DNA of 64,000 nucleotides from Streptococcaceae bacterium (GCA_031253335.1 JAIRWF010000035.1:1-64000), one strand, 5' to 3'. Numbered from the stretch's first letter, positions 42,232 through 52,440 are shown. Notes: generated by a model not told the origin, from the sequence alone. Program-made: numbers and translations.

Positions 42232-43446
42232 TTATTTTCGGTATTGTGCTAAAAAGCGCGCCATTTTTTCGCCGATGTCTTCGAGTTCATCAACACGTGG
42301 GAGATAGACGATTCGGAAATGGTCTGGCTCTGGCCAGTTAAAGCCACGCCCATGCACGAGAAGTATTTTTTCTTGTTTCAAAAAGTCTAGGACAAGCTGC
42401 TCGTCATCGTCAAAGTCGTACATGTTGCGATCAATCTTTGGGAAGATATAGAAAGCAGCGTGGGGTCTAACAGCGCTGACACCTGGAATGTCATTGATAG
42501 CTTTCATAATCACCTCGCGCTGCTCGTAGATACGACCGCCTGGTAGCAAGAGCTTATCGACAGACTGCGTCCCGCCAAGGGCAGTCTGCACAACGCTTTG
42601 AGCAAGGACGTTGGAACAAAGGCGCATAGAAGCTAGCATATCGAGACCTTCAATGTAGCCTTTTTCGTGGGATTTATCGCCTGAGAGAACCATCCAGCCA
42701 ACACGAAAGCCCGCAATACGGTGGGATTTTGAGAGGCCATTCATCGTGACGACAAAAAGATCAGGCGCTAGTGTCGCAATCGGGGTATGAACCTCGCCGT
42801 CCATGACAAGGCGATCATAGATCTCATCTGAAAAGATGATGAGCTCGTTTTGCCTAGCGACTTCAACAATTTCTAAGAGGAGATCTTTGTTGTAAAGGGC
42901 TCCTGTGGGGTTGTTTGGGTTGATGAGGACGATGGCTTTGGTATTTTCTGTGATTTTGGATTTGATATCAGCCATATCAGGGTACCAATCAGCTTTTTCA
43001 TCACAGATATAGTGAACCGCATGCCCTCCTGCGAGGGAGACCGCAGCCGTCCAGAGGGGGTAGTCTGGCATGGGAATAAGCACTTCATCTCCCGTGTCCA
43101 AAAGACCTTGCATTGCCATGACAATGAGCTCAGAGACCCCATTTCCCGTATAAATATCGTCAATACCAACGTTTGGGAAGCCTTTTAGCTGACAATATTG
43201 CATGATGGCTTTGCGGGCGGAGAAAATGCCTTTGGAGTCGCTATAGCCCTCAGATTCTACGGCATTGCGCACGAGATCATGGATAACCTCATCGGGCGCT
43301 AGAAAGCCAAATTCTGCGGGGTTGCCCGTGTTTAATCGAAGGATTTTTTCGCCATTTTCACGCATGCGGTTGGCCTCATCGAGGACGGGGCCGCGTATGT
43401 CGTAGGCGACATGGTCAAGTTTGTGGGATTTTTCAAAGTTTCTCAT
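42232..43446 (-). CDS. Pyridoxal-phosphate aminotransferase (AlaA-like)
   Basis: MRNFEKSHKLDHVAYDIRGPVLDEANRMRENGEKILRLNTGNPAEFGF; LINPNNPTGALY; GLSKSHRIAGFRVGWM. Confidence 0.94.
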   Translation of the reverse strand: MRNFEKSHKLDHVAYDIRGPVLDEANRMRENGEKILRLNTGNPAEFGFLAPDEVIHDLVRNAVESEGYSDSKGIFSARKAIMQYCQLKGFPNVGIDDIYTGNGVSELIVMAMQGLLDTGDEVLIPMPDYPLWTAAVSLAGGHAVHYICDEKADWYPDMADIKSKITENTKAIVLINPNNPTGALYNKDLLLEIVEVARQNELIIFSDEIYDRLVMDGEVHTPIATLAPDLFVVTMNGLSKSHRIAGFRVGWMVLSGDKSHEKGYIEGLDMLASMRLCSNVLAQSVVQTALGGTQSVDKLLLPGGRIYEQREVIMKAINDIPGVSAVRPHAAFYIFPKIDRNMYDFDDDEQLVLDFLKQEKILLVHGRGFNWPEPDHFRIVYLPRVDELEDIGEKMARFLAQYRK

Positions 43447-45041
43447 AAGATTTTGCTCCGATGTATGACTGGCTTTTCTTCGGATGAATTCGCAGTTGGA
43501 GTAGGGGTTGCAACGGCACTGCTTGTTGGCACGTGTCCTGTCATCGCCATGTGACGGGTCACAGTGCCTGCTGGGAGTCCCATAGGTGTAGGAGCTGCGG
43601 CTGTCGTCTCAGTCTGAAAGAGGACTGGCGGAGTTTGAGGCGTACCGGTTGCTGTAGCTTCTTCTGGAAGTGATGACACAAGCGGACTTAGCGTTTCTGC
43701 TTCTGGAGTTTCTAAGGAAGGCTCAGGGACTGGGGCAGTTTGCGGGGCTTCTTCAAGGGGCTCGTTTAGCGCTGCCTCTGAAGTTGGACTGTCACTCGCA
43801 ATAGGTGCGGAGACATCTGGGCTTTGCTCTTCTAAATCCACGCTTTCTGCAACAATCGGACGAGGTGTAGCAGGAGTGGCGTTGAGGACTGAGATTTCAG
43901 GACCTGTTGTGAAAATGGCTGGATGACTTAGAGGCTCTTGAGCAGCTGGGGCTTGTGGTGCTTCAGCTTGTGCCTGTTGAATGGGCACCAGCATATCATC
44001 CGGTAGATCGAGGTCAAGGGCATAGTCCATCGTTTCAACGGGATAGACTGGATAGAGGGGCTCATCCTGTACGGTTTCTTGGGGTGTTGTGTGCTCGTCA
44101 GGCTTGATGTTACTTAACTCAGGGAAGTCGTCATGAGCGGGTGCTGTATCAGGGAGCTTTTCAGGCGATTCAGGCGTTGCTTCTGCTTCTAGCACTTGTG
44201 CGGGCATTATCGTTTGTTCTGAGGGCTGTGCGGGTGTTGCTTCGTCATCTATCACTTGTGCTGGAGTGGCTGCAAGAATCGTGGTGGTGCTCGCTGACAA
44301 AAGTTCTTGGTTATCTTCTGCAAGAATCTTTTCAGTCGCTGCAGCTAATTTCTCACTTTCCGTGCTGCTCTCATAGGCGTCGCTCGCCTCATCTTCATTG
44401 ATGAGATCCACAAGCTCATGGATAAGATACATCCGCTCATCCAGTGCATGAATCTGCTCAGCGCAGGTCTGGAGCTCATTTGAGAGGTGGAGAGGCATGT
44501 CACCGCCATATTTGTAGCGAACTTTGTGCTCTAAGGTTGCCCAGAAATCCTGGGCGCTGGTACGGAGCTGGACTTCAACAGGGACGGTTTCATTGCCAAA
44601 GAGGCCGCCCAGCTTGACTTCGAGAATCATGTGATAGCTACGATAGCCAGAAGGCTTCGCCTCTGTCAGGTAATCTTTTTCAGATAGTACACGGAAGGCA
44701 TCTTGCTGGCGCAGAACCTCGGCGATATCAAAGATATCTTTGGCATAGCCACAGATGATGCGGATGCCTGCAATGTCTTTGAGATTTGCAACGGCAGCCT
44801 CAGCTGTGATGGGAAGGGCTTTTTTCTTGAGCTTTCCTGCGATGGACTCGGGCTGCTTGAGGCGGGATTTGATATGTTCAATCGGATTGGCAGGTGTGTA
44901 GGCCTTGTAGTAGTCTGTCAAATTTGACAGGTTCGTTAACACGAGATGAAGGGCAGCTTCATATTTGACAAGTTCGCGCTTGAGTGCGTCAAACTCGTCA
45001 GGTGCAAAGCGGGTGGCCAGAATTTCTTTGTTGAGTACCAT
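43443..45041 (-). CDS. RelA/SpoT-type GTP pyrophosphokinase (small alarmone synthetase-like) with a long C-terminal disordered extension
   Basis: IKSRLKQPESIAGKLKKK; LKDIAGIRIICGYAKDIF; TEAKPSGYRSYHMILEVK; VEVQLRTSAQDFWATLEHKVRYK; then about 290 aa of P/E/A/T-rich sequence. Confidence 0.88.
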   Translation of the reverse strand: MVLNKEILATRFAPDEFDALKRELVKYEAALHLVLTNLSNLTDYYKAYTPANPIEHIKSRLKQPESIAGKLKKKALPITAEAAVANLKDIAGIRIICGYAKDIFDIAEVLRQQDAFRVLSEKDYLTEAKPSGYRSYHMILEVKLGGLFGNETVPVEVQLRTSAQDFWATLEHKVRYKYGGDMPLHLSNELQTCAEQIHALDERMYLIHELVDLINEDEASDAYESSTESEKLAAATEKILAEDNQELLSASTTTILAATPAQVIDDEATPAQPSEQTIMPAQVLEAEATPESPEKLPDTAPAHDDFPELSNIKPDEHTTPQETVQDEPLYPVYPVETMDYALDLDLPDDMLVPIQQAQAEAPQAPAAQEPLSHPAIFTTGPEISVLNATPATPRPIVAESVDLEEQSPDVSAPIASDSPTSEAALNEPLEEAPQTAPVPEPSLETPEAETLSPLVSSLPEEATATGTPQTPPVLFQTETTAAAPTPMGLPAGTVTRHMAMTGHVPTSSAVATPTPTANSSEEKPVIHRSKIL

Positions 45042-45087
45042 AAGTCTATTTTACCATAAATAATCGGACGTTTCGTTGCGCGGGAGG

Positions 45088-45112
45088 TGTAAAAAAGGCC
45101 CCTGAAAGAGGC
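45088..45112 (-). terminator. Terminator after the ABC transporter operon
   Basis: Minus strand aaggcctctttcaggggcctttttt. Confidence 0.7.
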
Positions 45113-45122
45113 CTTATTTGCC

Positions 45123-45785
45123 TTAGGCAATTTTTTTGAATTCGCGGTGTTTGAGCTCATAAACAACGTCGGAAGCACTCGCCACTTCCGTCTCATGTGT
45201 GATGAGAATCACGATTTTATTTTCCTCATGGGCAATACGCTTGAAGAGCGCCACGATGTCGTGGGTCGTCTCTTCATCGAGATTGCCTGTTGGCTCATCG
45301 GCCAAAATGACATCATGTCCCGTCACTAAGGCTCGCGCGATAGCAACACGTTGCTGCTGCCCGCCAGAGAGTCTCGAAACAGGTTTGTGTATCAAATCTT
45401 CGGTGAGGCCGACCTTTTCCAAGGCTTCTGTAATGGCTTTTTTCTCGTCGTCAAATTTGACAGAGCTGATGCGGACTGCTGTTTCCACGTTTTGGAAGGC
45501 TGTCATATAACTCAAAAGGTTATAGGCCTGAAAAACTGTGGAGACGGACTGTTGGCGGTACTTCGTCAAATTTGACCGCTTGATTTCTTTGTCATCCAAG
45601 AGGATTTTGCCGCCTTTTGGGGTGTCAAGGCCTGCAAGAATTGACAAGAAGGTCGTTTTGCCAGAGCCTGACTGCCCCAAGATTGCGTACATCGTGCCTG
45701 GGTTAAATTCCTCATTGACCTCACGGAAGAGATAATCCTCAGCAAGGCCGTAAGTATAGGTTAGGTTTTCAATTTTTAATGTCAT
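45123..45785 (-). CDS. ABC transporter ATP-binding protein (MacB/LolD type)
   Basis: AILGQSGSGKTTFLSILAGLD; SRLSGGQQQRVAIARAL; ILADEPTGNLD. Confidence 0.95.
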   Translation of the reverse strand: MTLKIENLTYTYGLAEDYLFREVNEEFNPGTMYAILGQSGSGKTTFLSILAGLDTPKGGKILLDDKEIKRSNLTKYRQQSVSTVFQAYNLLSYMTAFQNVETAVRISSVKFDDEKKAITEALEKVGLTEDLIHKPVSRLSGGQQQRVAIARALVTGHDVILADEPTGNLDEETTHDIVALFKRIAHEENKIVILITHETEVASASDVVYELKHREFKKIA

Positions 45786-45799
45786 AAGTCGCCTCTTTC

Positions 45800-47299
45800 T
45801 TAATTTGTCAGGACTTCTTTAGGATTGAGCCGGAGAATGCCAATCGAGGCAAGGCCAACCGCAATCAGCGCAATGAGAATTGCAATGCCCACAAGCGCTA
45901 AAATCTGCGTCGGTGACATTTGGATGTTTAGCTTCTTAAGCGCCTGCGTCTCTGCAGAAGAACGTCCAATACCAAAGGCGCGTGCCGCACCGCCAAAGCC
46001 ACCTGTTGGTGTCCCAGAAGGGCGCGTTGTGGTGCCTCCATTTTGGCTAGGGAAGCCTGATGACGTCTGGGCGCTTGTTGTCTCTTGTTTCAAGACTTGT
46101 TGACCGACAAGATTGCCCACAACATTACCCGCCGCCGTTGCAATGACGACGGAGACAATCATCACGATGAAGAGTTCTGCAAAGAACTGCCCCACGATTT
46201 TGATTTTTTGCTCTCCCAAACTCATAAGAACACCGATTTCATAGCGACGCTCGCGAATCATGAGCATGACGATGAGGGCCAGGATAATGGCTCCTGCAAT
46301 TGCCACGAGAATCACGATATTTTTCGCAAAGCCTGCGACGTTACCAAGTGTTGTTTTCGCTGTCTGATAAGCAGTGTCGTCTTTAGAGACCGTGAAGCTT
46401 GAGTTGTTCACGATTTTATTGGCCTTTGTCACAAAGCTAGAGGCATTGGCAGGGTTTGACATGTTGTAGTAGGCACCTGAGATGAGGCCGGTCGTGTCGT
46501 TTAAGATATTGGCCATCTTGAGCGTCGTGTACATCGTGTTCATGTAGGCGATGGAGTTGTCTGACGTTGAGCTAGACTGCGTCGTGAAAATGCCGACTAC
46601 AGTGAGTGTTTCAGACTTCGTGCCGTCTGTTGTCTTGATAGTAAAGGTCGAGCCAACTTTTAGATTATTCTCTTTGGCGAGTTCGCTTTCGATAACAACC
46701 CCATTCCAAACAGTCGAATCCGTGATGCCTGAGCCACTTGAGAGTTTATAGGTCCCTGTGAAAGTTGAATAAGCTGAGAGATTGCTGACACCTGTGACGG
46801 TAAAGTCGCCTTGAGAAGCACCTCCAAAGTTTCCGCCACCAAAGCCACGCGTACTTGAGCTAGATGAGCTGCTTGACGTTGACGTTTCAGAAACCTTGGT
46901 GATCCCCGTCCCCGCGTCTGCCGAGACGTTGGTCAAGACCATACTGTAGCTACTGATGTAGCTTGCATATTTGCTAGCAATGTCTTGCGCCGTGCTTTCA
47001 GCAATCTTTGGAATGTTGAAAGTTGGGCGGGTTGAGGTCGTAGAGGATGAGCTTGTCGTCGTGCTAGATGACGATGTCGTTTGTGATTGGGCGTTTTTGA
47101 TGACATTTTGCATATTTACGCCGAGGCTCACGACTGCCCCTGCCTGCTTTTCAGCATTGGCGATGGATTTATTGGCCGCTGAGTTGATGATGAGGCCTGA
47201 GAGAACAAAGACAAGAATCGCTGAAAAGGCGATAATCAAGAGTATTGTCCGAGATAATTTGGCTTTCGTGAAAAGCCATGCGCGTCTGATGAAATCCAT
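45800..47299 (-). CDS. FtsX-like ABC transporter permease
   Basis: N-terminal TM, MacB-like extracytoplasmic region, C-terminal FtsX TM bundle; Ser/Thr- and Gly-rich loops. Confidence 0.9.
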   Translation of the reverse strand: MDFIRRAWLFTKAKLSRTILLIIAFSAILVFVLSGLIINSAANKSIANAEKQAGAVVSLGVNMQNVIKNAQSQTTSSSSTTTSSSSTTSTRPTFNIPKIAESTAQDIASKYASYISSYSMVLTNVSADAGTGITKVSETSTSSSSSSSSTRGFGGGNFGGASQGDFTVTGVSNLSAYSTFTGTYKLSSGSGITDSTVWNGVVIESELAKENNLKVGSTFTIKTTDGTKSETLTVVGIFTTQSSSTSDNSIAYMNTMYTTLKMANILNDTTGLISGAYYNMSNPANASSFVTKANKIVNNSSFTVSKDDTAYQTAKTTLGNVAGFAKNIVILVAIAGAIILALIVMLMIRERRYEIGVLMSLGEQKIKIVGQFFAELFIVMIVSVVIATAAGNVVGNLVGQQVLKQETTSAQTSSGFPSQNGGTTTRPSGTPTGGFGGAARAFGIGRSSAETQALKKLNIQMSPTQILALVGIAILIALIAVGLASIGILRLNPKEVLTN

Positions 47300-47325
47300 A
47301 AAATCACACTTTCTAACCTTAAGGC

Positions 47326-47589
47326 TTATGCGCCAGTAGCACTAGACGCTGTGCTACTAGATGTTGTCCCACCCGTTGTTGCACCTGTCGATGGTGCCTC
47401 ACCGCTTTGACTCGTGCCAAAGCTTGGCATTCCCTGACCAGTCCCGCCAAAGCGGCTTCTCATTTCAGAGAGACTTGGTCTTGTAGGTGTTTGAGATTTG
47501 GCAAGGGCATAACCGCCCACCCCACCACCAATTAACGTGATGGCTGCAACAATAATCGTTACCCAGAATTTTTTGAGAAATTTTTTCAT
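47326..47589 (-). CDS. Small single-pass Gly/Ser/Thr-rich protein
   Basis: MKKFLKKFWVTIIVAAITLIGGGVGGYALAKSQ... Confidence 0.7.
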   Translation of the reverse strand: MKKFLKKFWVTIIVAAITLIGGGVGGYALAKSQTPTRPSLSEMRSRFGGTGQGMPSFGTSQSGEAPSTGATTGGTTSSSTASSATGA

Positions 47590-47640
47590 ATCCTGCCTCC
47601 TATGGCCTTATTTCCTAGCAGATTGGCTTCGAACAAGACA

Positions 47641-47784
47641 TCAAGCCTTGTCCACCTGCCCACGCGTGCTGGGATGCGTGACTTCTTGCGTTGCTGTCAA
47701 ATTTGACAGACGTTTCGGAGCCAGAATACCGACGATTGTTACCAAGACAACCGTTACAATGAGTTCAATAATTTTAGCAAACAT
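47641..47784 (-). CDS. 47-aa membrane protein (not in the supplied ORF track)
   Basis: Read by eye: MFAKIIELIVTVVLVTIVGILAPKRLSNLTATQEVTHPSTRGQVDKA*; upstream aaaggcgg. Confidence 0.5.
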   Translation of the reverse strand: MFAKIIELIVTVVLVTIVGILAPKRLSNLTATQEVTHPSTRGQVDKA

Positions 47785-47884
47785 GAGAGTGCCGCCTTTC
47801 TTTTAGGATTGAAAGGATTATATTCCTCAAATCTTAACGGTGGCTTAGGATTTTTTAATTATCAGACAGTTTAAGATAAGATTA

Positions 47885-49717
47885 TCATAAAGCGCTTTCA
47901 CGAACTTTCTTTCGCTTCGAGAGTAATGAAAATGAGAAACACATAAGAGCAATGCCACTTAGATAAGCCCATTGATTTTCTGCATCTCCCGTATCTGGCA
48001 AATCATTGTAGGAGACAGCATCTCCTAACGCCAGTTGCAGTGGGAGGTTAGCCGATGCTCCTCTATTTTGAATCTTTGTCTTCTTTGCAGCTACCGAGAG
48101 TTTAGACACCTCTCTCCCAGGAGAATATACCGCATCATCTGCTACTTCTTCGGCAAGCAGCGTTCCTTCATTTACCCCATCCTTCATTGCCGCAGCAGTC
48201 GTATCTAGCACGTCTCCATCCACGCTTGGCAATTCATCAGTCCCCGCCACACCTGCATCTTCTATACTTTCCTTTGCATCAGCAGTCTCTCCTGTCGAGA
48301 GCTCCGCATCTTCATCTAGCACCTGCTCAGTATCATTTGCCGCATTCTCTTCCTCAATTTTCGTCTCACCACCAAGTGCTTCATCTACCGCATTCTCAGA
48401 AATCACACTATCTGCAACACTCTCGTTATCCTTCATTTCAAGCTCACGCGCCCCCTCACTTAACTCTTCTTCTGTTGGCAGCTCCTTTGGCAATCCTGAC
48501 AAGGCCTCATCTGGCCGATTTTCCTCCGTTGTCAAATTTGACAAACCATCCACAAGGTCTGCAACATCAGCATCTTCTCCCAAAGCAGCACCATCTCCGT
48601 TCTTTTCCGCCCCTTGCTGCACTTGAGGCTCTTCCTTGGGTTCCTGTTCTGCTTTAGCTCCAGTCACATCCGCATTCAACGCCTCATCAGTTAACTCTTT
48701 TTGCTCTAAAACACTCAAATCATCCGAAGCCCCAGCACTCTTTTCAGTCCCTTGCTGCTCTAAAAGAGTCTCTTCAGTCCCCTTGCCGCCCTCGCCACTC
48801 TCTAAAGTCCCATTCTCAGCTATTTCTTGAGCCACTGCAGCTCCGTCTGCCTCACTCTTTCCACCTCCCCCAGCACCTCCATTTACCTGACCCTCCCCTG
48901 CATCCTGCGTCATCCCAGTCGTCCAGCTCTTGACAATCGTGCCGTCAGATTTGACAAAGGCATGTCGCACACCAGTTGCAGGCATATCGTCCAATGCACT
49001 TGCGAGTACACTCACTTTATTCAAAGCATCAGACGCCCATACGACACCCTCACCCAGTGTCAAATCCGTCACAGGGCTCCCCGAAAAGGCCATAGAGCCT
49101 ATCGTTGCTTTCGATGCCTTGTCAAATTTGACAGACGTCAATACATTGGATTGAAAGGCCTTATCCGACACCGTTGTGACACTTGCAGGCATCTCCAGCG
49201 CCGTCAATAAATTATTCGCAAATGCGCGCGTCCCAATCGTCACGACCGACTCAGGTAGCACTAGCTCTGTCAGTGCGTTCCCCGCAAATGCGTCCGTCTT
49301 AATCGTTGCCACATTCGGCCCCAATACCACAGACACCAGCGCTTTCTTATAATAGTTCGTCGCGGCCGTCGTCGTCTGAAAAGCGCTCGTTCCAATATTC
49401 ACCACATTCGCCCCAATGACGACCGAATGAATCCCCGCATTCAAAAACGCTGACGCACCAATCTCCGTCACACTATAGGTCACACCAGACACTACAATCG
49501 TATCTGGAATCACAATATCCGCCCCAGCAGCACCCGAATAACTCGCCACAAAGGCCGTTTTCTTCGTCGTATCAATCGTATAGCTCATCCCCTGGGCATC
49601 TGTATAGGCTGACGTCACGACCGCCGCTTGTGCCACCACATTTGGTAGACCCACCACTTGCCCAGCCCCTGCCATCACCGTCCCCACAGCTACCGCTACT
49701 ACAATCTTTTTGCGCAT
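47885..49717 (-). CDS. LPXTG-anchored BspA-type leucine-rich-repeat surface protein
   Basis: Signal peptide, LRR_5 repeats (VTEIGASAFLNAGIHSVVIGANVVNIGTSAF...), acidic low-complexity stalk, LPDTG + TM + SKRKKVRESAL. Confidence 0.88.
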   Translation of the reverse strand: MRKKIVVAVAVGTVMAGAGQVVGLPNVVAQAAVVTSAYTDAQGMSYTIDTTKKTAFVASYSGAAGADIVIPDTIVVSGVTYSVTEIGASAFLNAGIHSVVIGANVVNIGTSAFQTTTAATNYYKKALVSVVLGPNVATIKTDAFAGNALTELVLPESVVTIGTRAFANNLLTALEMPASVTTVSDKAFQSNVLTSVKFDKASKATIGSMAFSGSPVTDLTLGEGVVWASDALNKVSVLASALDDMPATGVRHAFVKSDGTIVKSWTTGMTQDAGEGQVNGGAGGGGKSEADGAAVAQEIAENGTLESGEGGKGTEETLLEQQGTEKSAGASDDLSVLEQKELTDEALNADVTGAKAEQEPKEEPQVQQGAEKNGDGAALGEDADVADLVDGLSNLTTEENRPDEALSGLPKELPTEEELSEGARELEMKDNESVADSVISENAVDEALGGETKIEEENAANDTEQVLDEDAELSTGETADAKESIEDAGVAGTDELPSVDGDVLDTTAAAMKDGVNEGTLLAEEVADDAVYSPGREVSKLSVAAKKTKIQNRGASANLPLQLALGDAVSYNDLPDTGDAENQWAYLSGIALMCFSFSLLSKRKKVRESAL

Positions 49718-49794
49718 TTTCGCCTCCTTAAAAAGTTCTCACTCTATTATTCGCAAAAAAACTCCATTTGTTACAAAAATCTCCCAAAAAATAA

Positions 49795-49915
49795 GGGCGT
49801 GTCTAAAAACCGTTTTGCTTTTGAAGGCGAACTCAGCGACGCGTTCATTTACTTGGCCACCTGGCCAAGCGCTGTCGCGTGGTTCGATGAAAAAGCAGGC
49901 TTTTAGAGGTAACCT
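49795..49915 (+). repeat. Structured intergenic element (member A)
   Basis: gggcgtgtctaaaa...CTTGGCCAccTGGCCAAG...ttttagaggtaacct; nested complementary stems. Confidence 0.75.
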
Positions 49916-49958
49916 AAAAAAAATCGCACACGCGATTTTCCATTTTCCGCCACAAAGC

Positions 49959-51311
49959 CTACACTTCAGAAAGACTCCCCACCTTTTTATGACGATAGTC
50001 CCGCACCATCCGCACCGTCGTCGGAATCAAAATCGACGTCGAGCCAATCCAAGCCGCAGGACTTGCGCAAATGACCACCGTATAATTCATCAACGACACC
50101 CCAATCACCGCCACAACAATACGCATCACCATCTCCATAAAACCACAAATCGTCGGAATCTTCGCATTCCCCAATCCCTGAATCGTTGAGCGCGTTACAA
50201 ACAAAATCGCAAGCACCCAGTAAAAACCACCATTCACCAGATAATAATGCCGCGCCATATCAATCACCGCGACCTGCGAACGCGCAATAAAAGCCGTCGT
50301 AAAATAAAAATTCAGCACATTCAGCAACACCGCAAAGAAAATCGCCCAGCCTACCGACAACAAAAGCGCCCGATACAGTCCCTGATTGATTCGCACATAT
50401 TGCTTTGCCCCAAAATTCTGCGCCCCAAAAGCCGCCATCGCAAGCCCCATTGAAATCATCGGAAGCATCGCCAGCTGATCAATTTTCGACGTGATAGCCT
50501 GTGTCGCCACCGCATTCGTCCCCAAGGTATTAAGCGCAATCTGCAGCGTAATCGACCCAATCGCAATAATCGACGACTGAAAGCCCATCGGCAGCCCAAG
50601 CCTCGAGTGCGCCAGCCACTCCCTCCTGTTAAAACGCAACATATAGTGCTTTGGATGAAATGCCGGCACCTTCTTCCGAATATAAAATATGAGAAATATC
50701 ACGGCCAACGCCTGTGCAAACACCGTTGCCGCAGACGACCCCGCAACCCCCCAGTGAAATACCAAAATCGTCACATAATCAAAAATAATATTCAAGAAAA
50801 CCGCCACAATCAACGCATAAAGCGGCGTTCGAGAGTTTCCTAAAGAGCGCATCGCGTTCGACAAATAGGCATACAGGTTCGGCGCAAGCATCCCCCCAAG
50901 CATGATGACAAGAAAACGCCAAGCCCCATCAAACACCACTCGAGGCGTCTGCATCAGCTGCAAAATATCCTTCAAAAATATAACGGACACCACAGATAGC
51001 ACCACAGATACCGCAATCGTAAAATACAGGCCCGTCACAAAAGACTTCTTTACCCCAAGCGTATTCTTCGCCCCAAAACGCTGCGCCGTAAGGATTGTCA
51101 ACCCCCCCGTCATCCCTTGCGCAAAACCTACAATCAAAAAGTTAATCGCCCCTGTCGCCCCAACCGAAGCGAGCGCATCTTTTCCCAGCGTCTGCCCCAC
51201 GATGAGCGTGTCAATCGTATTGAGCAAGACCTGAAAAAAATTCCCCAACAACAGCGGAATCGTGAACGCAAGCAAGCCCCGAAAAATATTCCCACGCGTC
51301 AAATCCTTCAT
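49959..51311 (-). CDS. MATE family efflux transporter
   Basis: IFRGLLAFTIPLLLGNFFQVLLNTIDTLIVGQTLGKDALASVGATG. Confidence 0.95.
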   Translation of the reverse strand: MKDLTRGNIFRGLLAFTIPLLLGNFFQVLLNTIDTLIVGQTLGKDALASVGATGAINFLIVGFAQGMTGGLTILTAQRFGAKNTLGVKKSFVTGLYFTIAVSVVLSVVSVIFLKDILQLMQTPRVVFDGAWRFLVIMLGGMLAPNLYAYLSNAMRSLGNSRTPLYALIVAVFLNIIFDYVTILVFHWGVAGSSAATVFAQALAVIFLIFYIRKKVPAFHPKHYMLRFNRREWLAHSRLGLPMGFQSSIIAIGSITLQIALNTLGTNAVATQAITSKIDQLAMLPMISMGLAMAAFGAQNFGAKQYVRINQGLYRALLLSVGWAIFFAVLLNVLNFYFTTAFIARSQVAVIDMARHYYLVNGGFYWVLAILFVTRSTIQGLGNAKIPTICGFMEMVMRIVVAVIGVSLMNYTVVICASPAAWIGSTSILIPTTVRMVRDYRHKKVGSLSEV

Positions 51312-51361
51312 AACATTCCCATTTTAGCCCAAATCCACCCCAATTTCAACCCCAACAAAAA

Positions 51362-51378
51362 ATGCTCCTAAAGAGCAT
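51362..51378 (-). terminator. sepM terminator
   Basis: ATGCTC/GAGCAT hairpin with T-run on the minus strand. Confidence 0.6.
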
Positions 51379-52440
51379 CTAATCTACCACCTTCCCCGTC
51401 TCAAGATAAGTCAGCGCATCTTTCAAGGTCTTGACTGGCACGATTTTCATCTTTGTTCCGAGCTTTTTTGCTGCCTCTTTTGCCCCGATATAGTTGTTAT
51501 CGTCTGCCGTTTTCCCGCCTGAGTCCGGTACAAGAAAGACAACGGCTCCTTCTTTACTGGCTGTGGCGACTTTCTTATCTTCGCCCCCAATTTGGCCAAT
51601 CGTCCCATCCTCATTGATTGTCCCAGTCCCCGCAATCCGCTTACCCTGCGTTAAATCTTTTCCCGTCAGTTGACTATAAATCTCAAGCGTAAACATCATC
51701 CCAGCCGACGGCCCCCCAATAGCCCCCGCGTCGATTGTGACTTTGGGCGTCGTCGTAACCCCCGTATGATCAACCAGCCCGATGCCAATCCCAGGCTTTC
51801 CGTTAGAGAGCTTGATGATTTTTCCCGAAAAGTTATGTTTCGAGCCATCCATCCGCGTCACCGCGATGGTCACAGGACTACCGATTTTTTGAGACTGCAC
51901 ATAGCGCATCAGAGCCGCCGAACTCTCAAAGGTCTTTCCATCAACCCCCGTCACCGTATCCGCAATCTGCAACTTCCCGTTAAAGGTCGAGTTTTGATCA
52001 ATCTGCAACACATAAACCCCATCATAGACCAGCTTATAAGGCTTATTCGCGAGCTTAAAGGCCTGATAGACCGCCGTATTCTGAGCTGTCTGCATATAAA
52101 ACTGATTGACGAGATTGTACTGACTGCTATTGAGCCCACCCGTCAGATCTTTCGCACTGTAAATCGTTGCAAAGTGGTTAAACTGTGCGTAGATCCAAAA
52201 AGCAGGCGTGATGGGATTCTGTAAACTCACCGTCGTAAGATACAAATCTCCGTCTTGAGTCGCTGTTCTCCCCGCAACCTTTACCATTTGAGAGACCGAC
52301 TCCGTCGTCCCTGGCGTCTCCATGTAGTAGCCAGGCATTGGCCACGCAAGACCCAGCACGACAACAAGTACCACCCCAAATGAAATAAGAGACGCAAGAT
52401 GGCGTCGTACCCATGACGATGGCTTAGTTTTCGAGCGCAT
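51379..52440 (-). CDS. sepM: SepM-like PDZ/Lon-type (S16) serine protease
   Basis: PDZ region plus VTIDAGAIGGPSAGMMFTLEIYSQLTGKDLTQGKRIAGTGTINEDGTIGQIGGEDKKVATASKEGA. Confidence 0.92.
   Translation of the reverse strand: MRSKTKPSSWVRRHLASLISFGVVLVVVLGLAWPMPGYYMETPGTTESVSQMVKVAGRTATQDGDLYLTTVSLQNPITPAFWIYAQFNHFATIYSAKDLTGGLNSSQYNLVNQFYMQTAQNTAVYQAFKLANKPYKLVYDGVYVLQIDQNSTFNGKLQIADTVTGVDGKTFESSAALMRYVQSQKIGSPVTIAVTRMDGSKHNFSGKIIKLSNGKPGIGIGLVDHTGVTTTPKVTIDAGAIGGPSAGMMFTLEIYSQLTGKDLTQGKRIAGTGTINEDGTIGQIGGEDKKVATASKEGAVVFLVPDSGGKTADDNNYIGAKEAAKKLGTKMKIVPVKTLKDALTYLETGKVVD

Noticed and set aside
48187-48657. Plus-strand Pro/His/Leu-rich ORF inside the LRR protein gene
   Set aside because: Shadow ORF of the acidic low-complexity stalk encoded on the minus strand.
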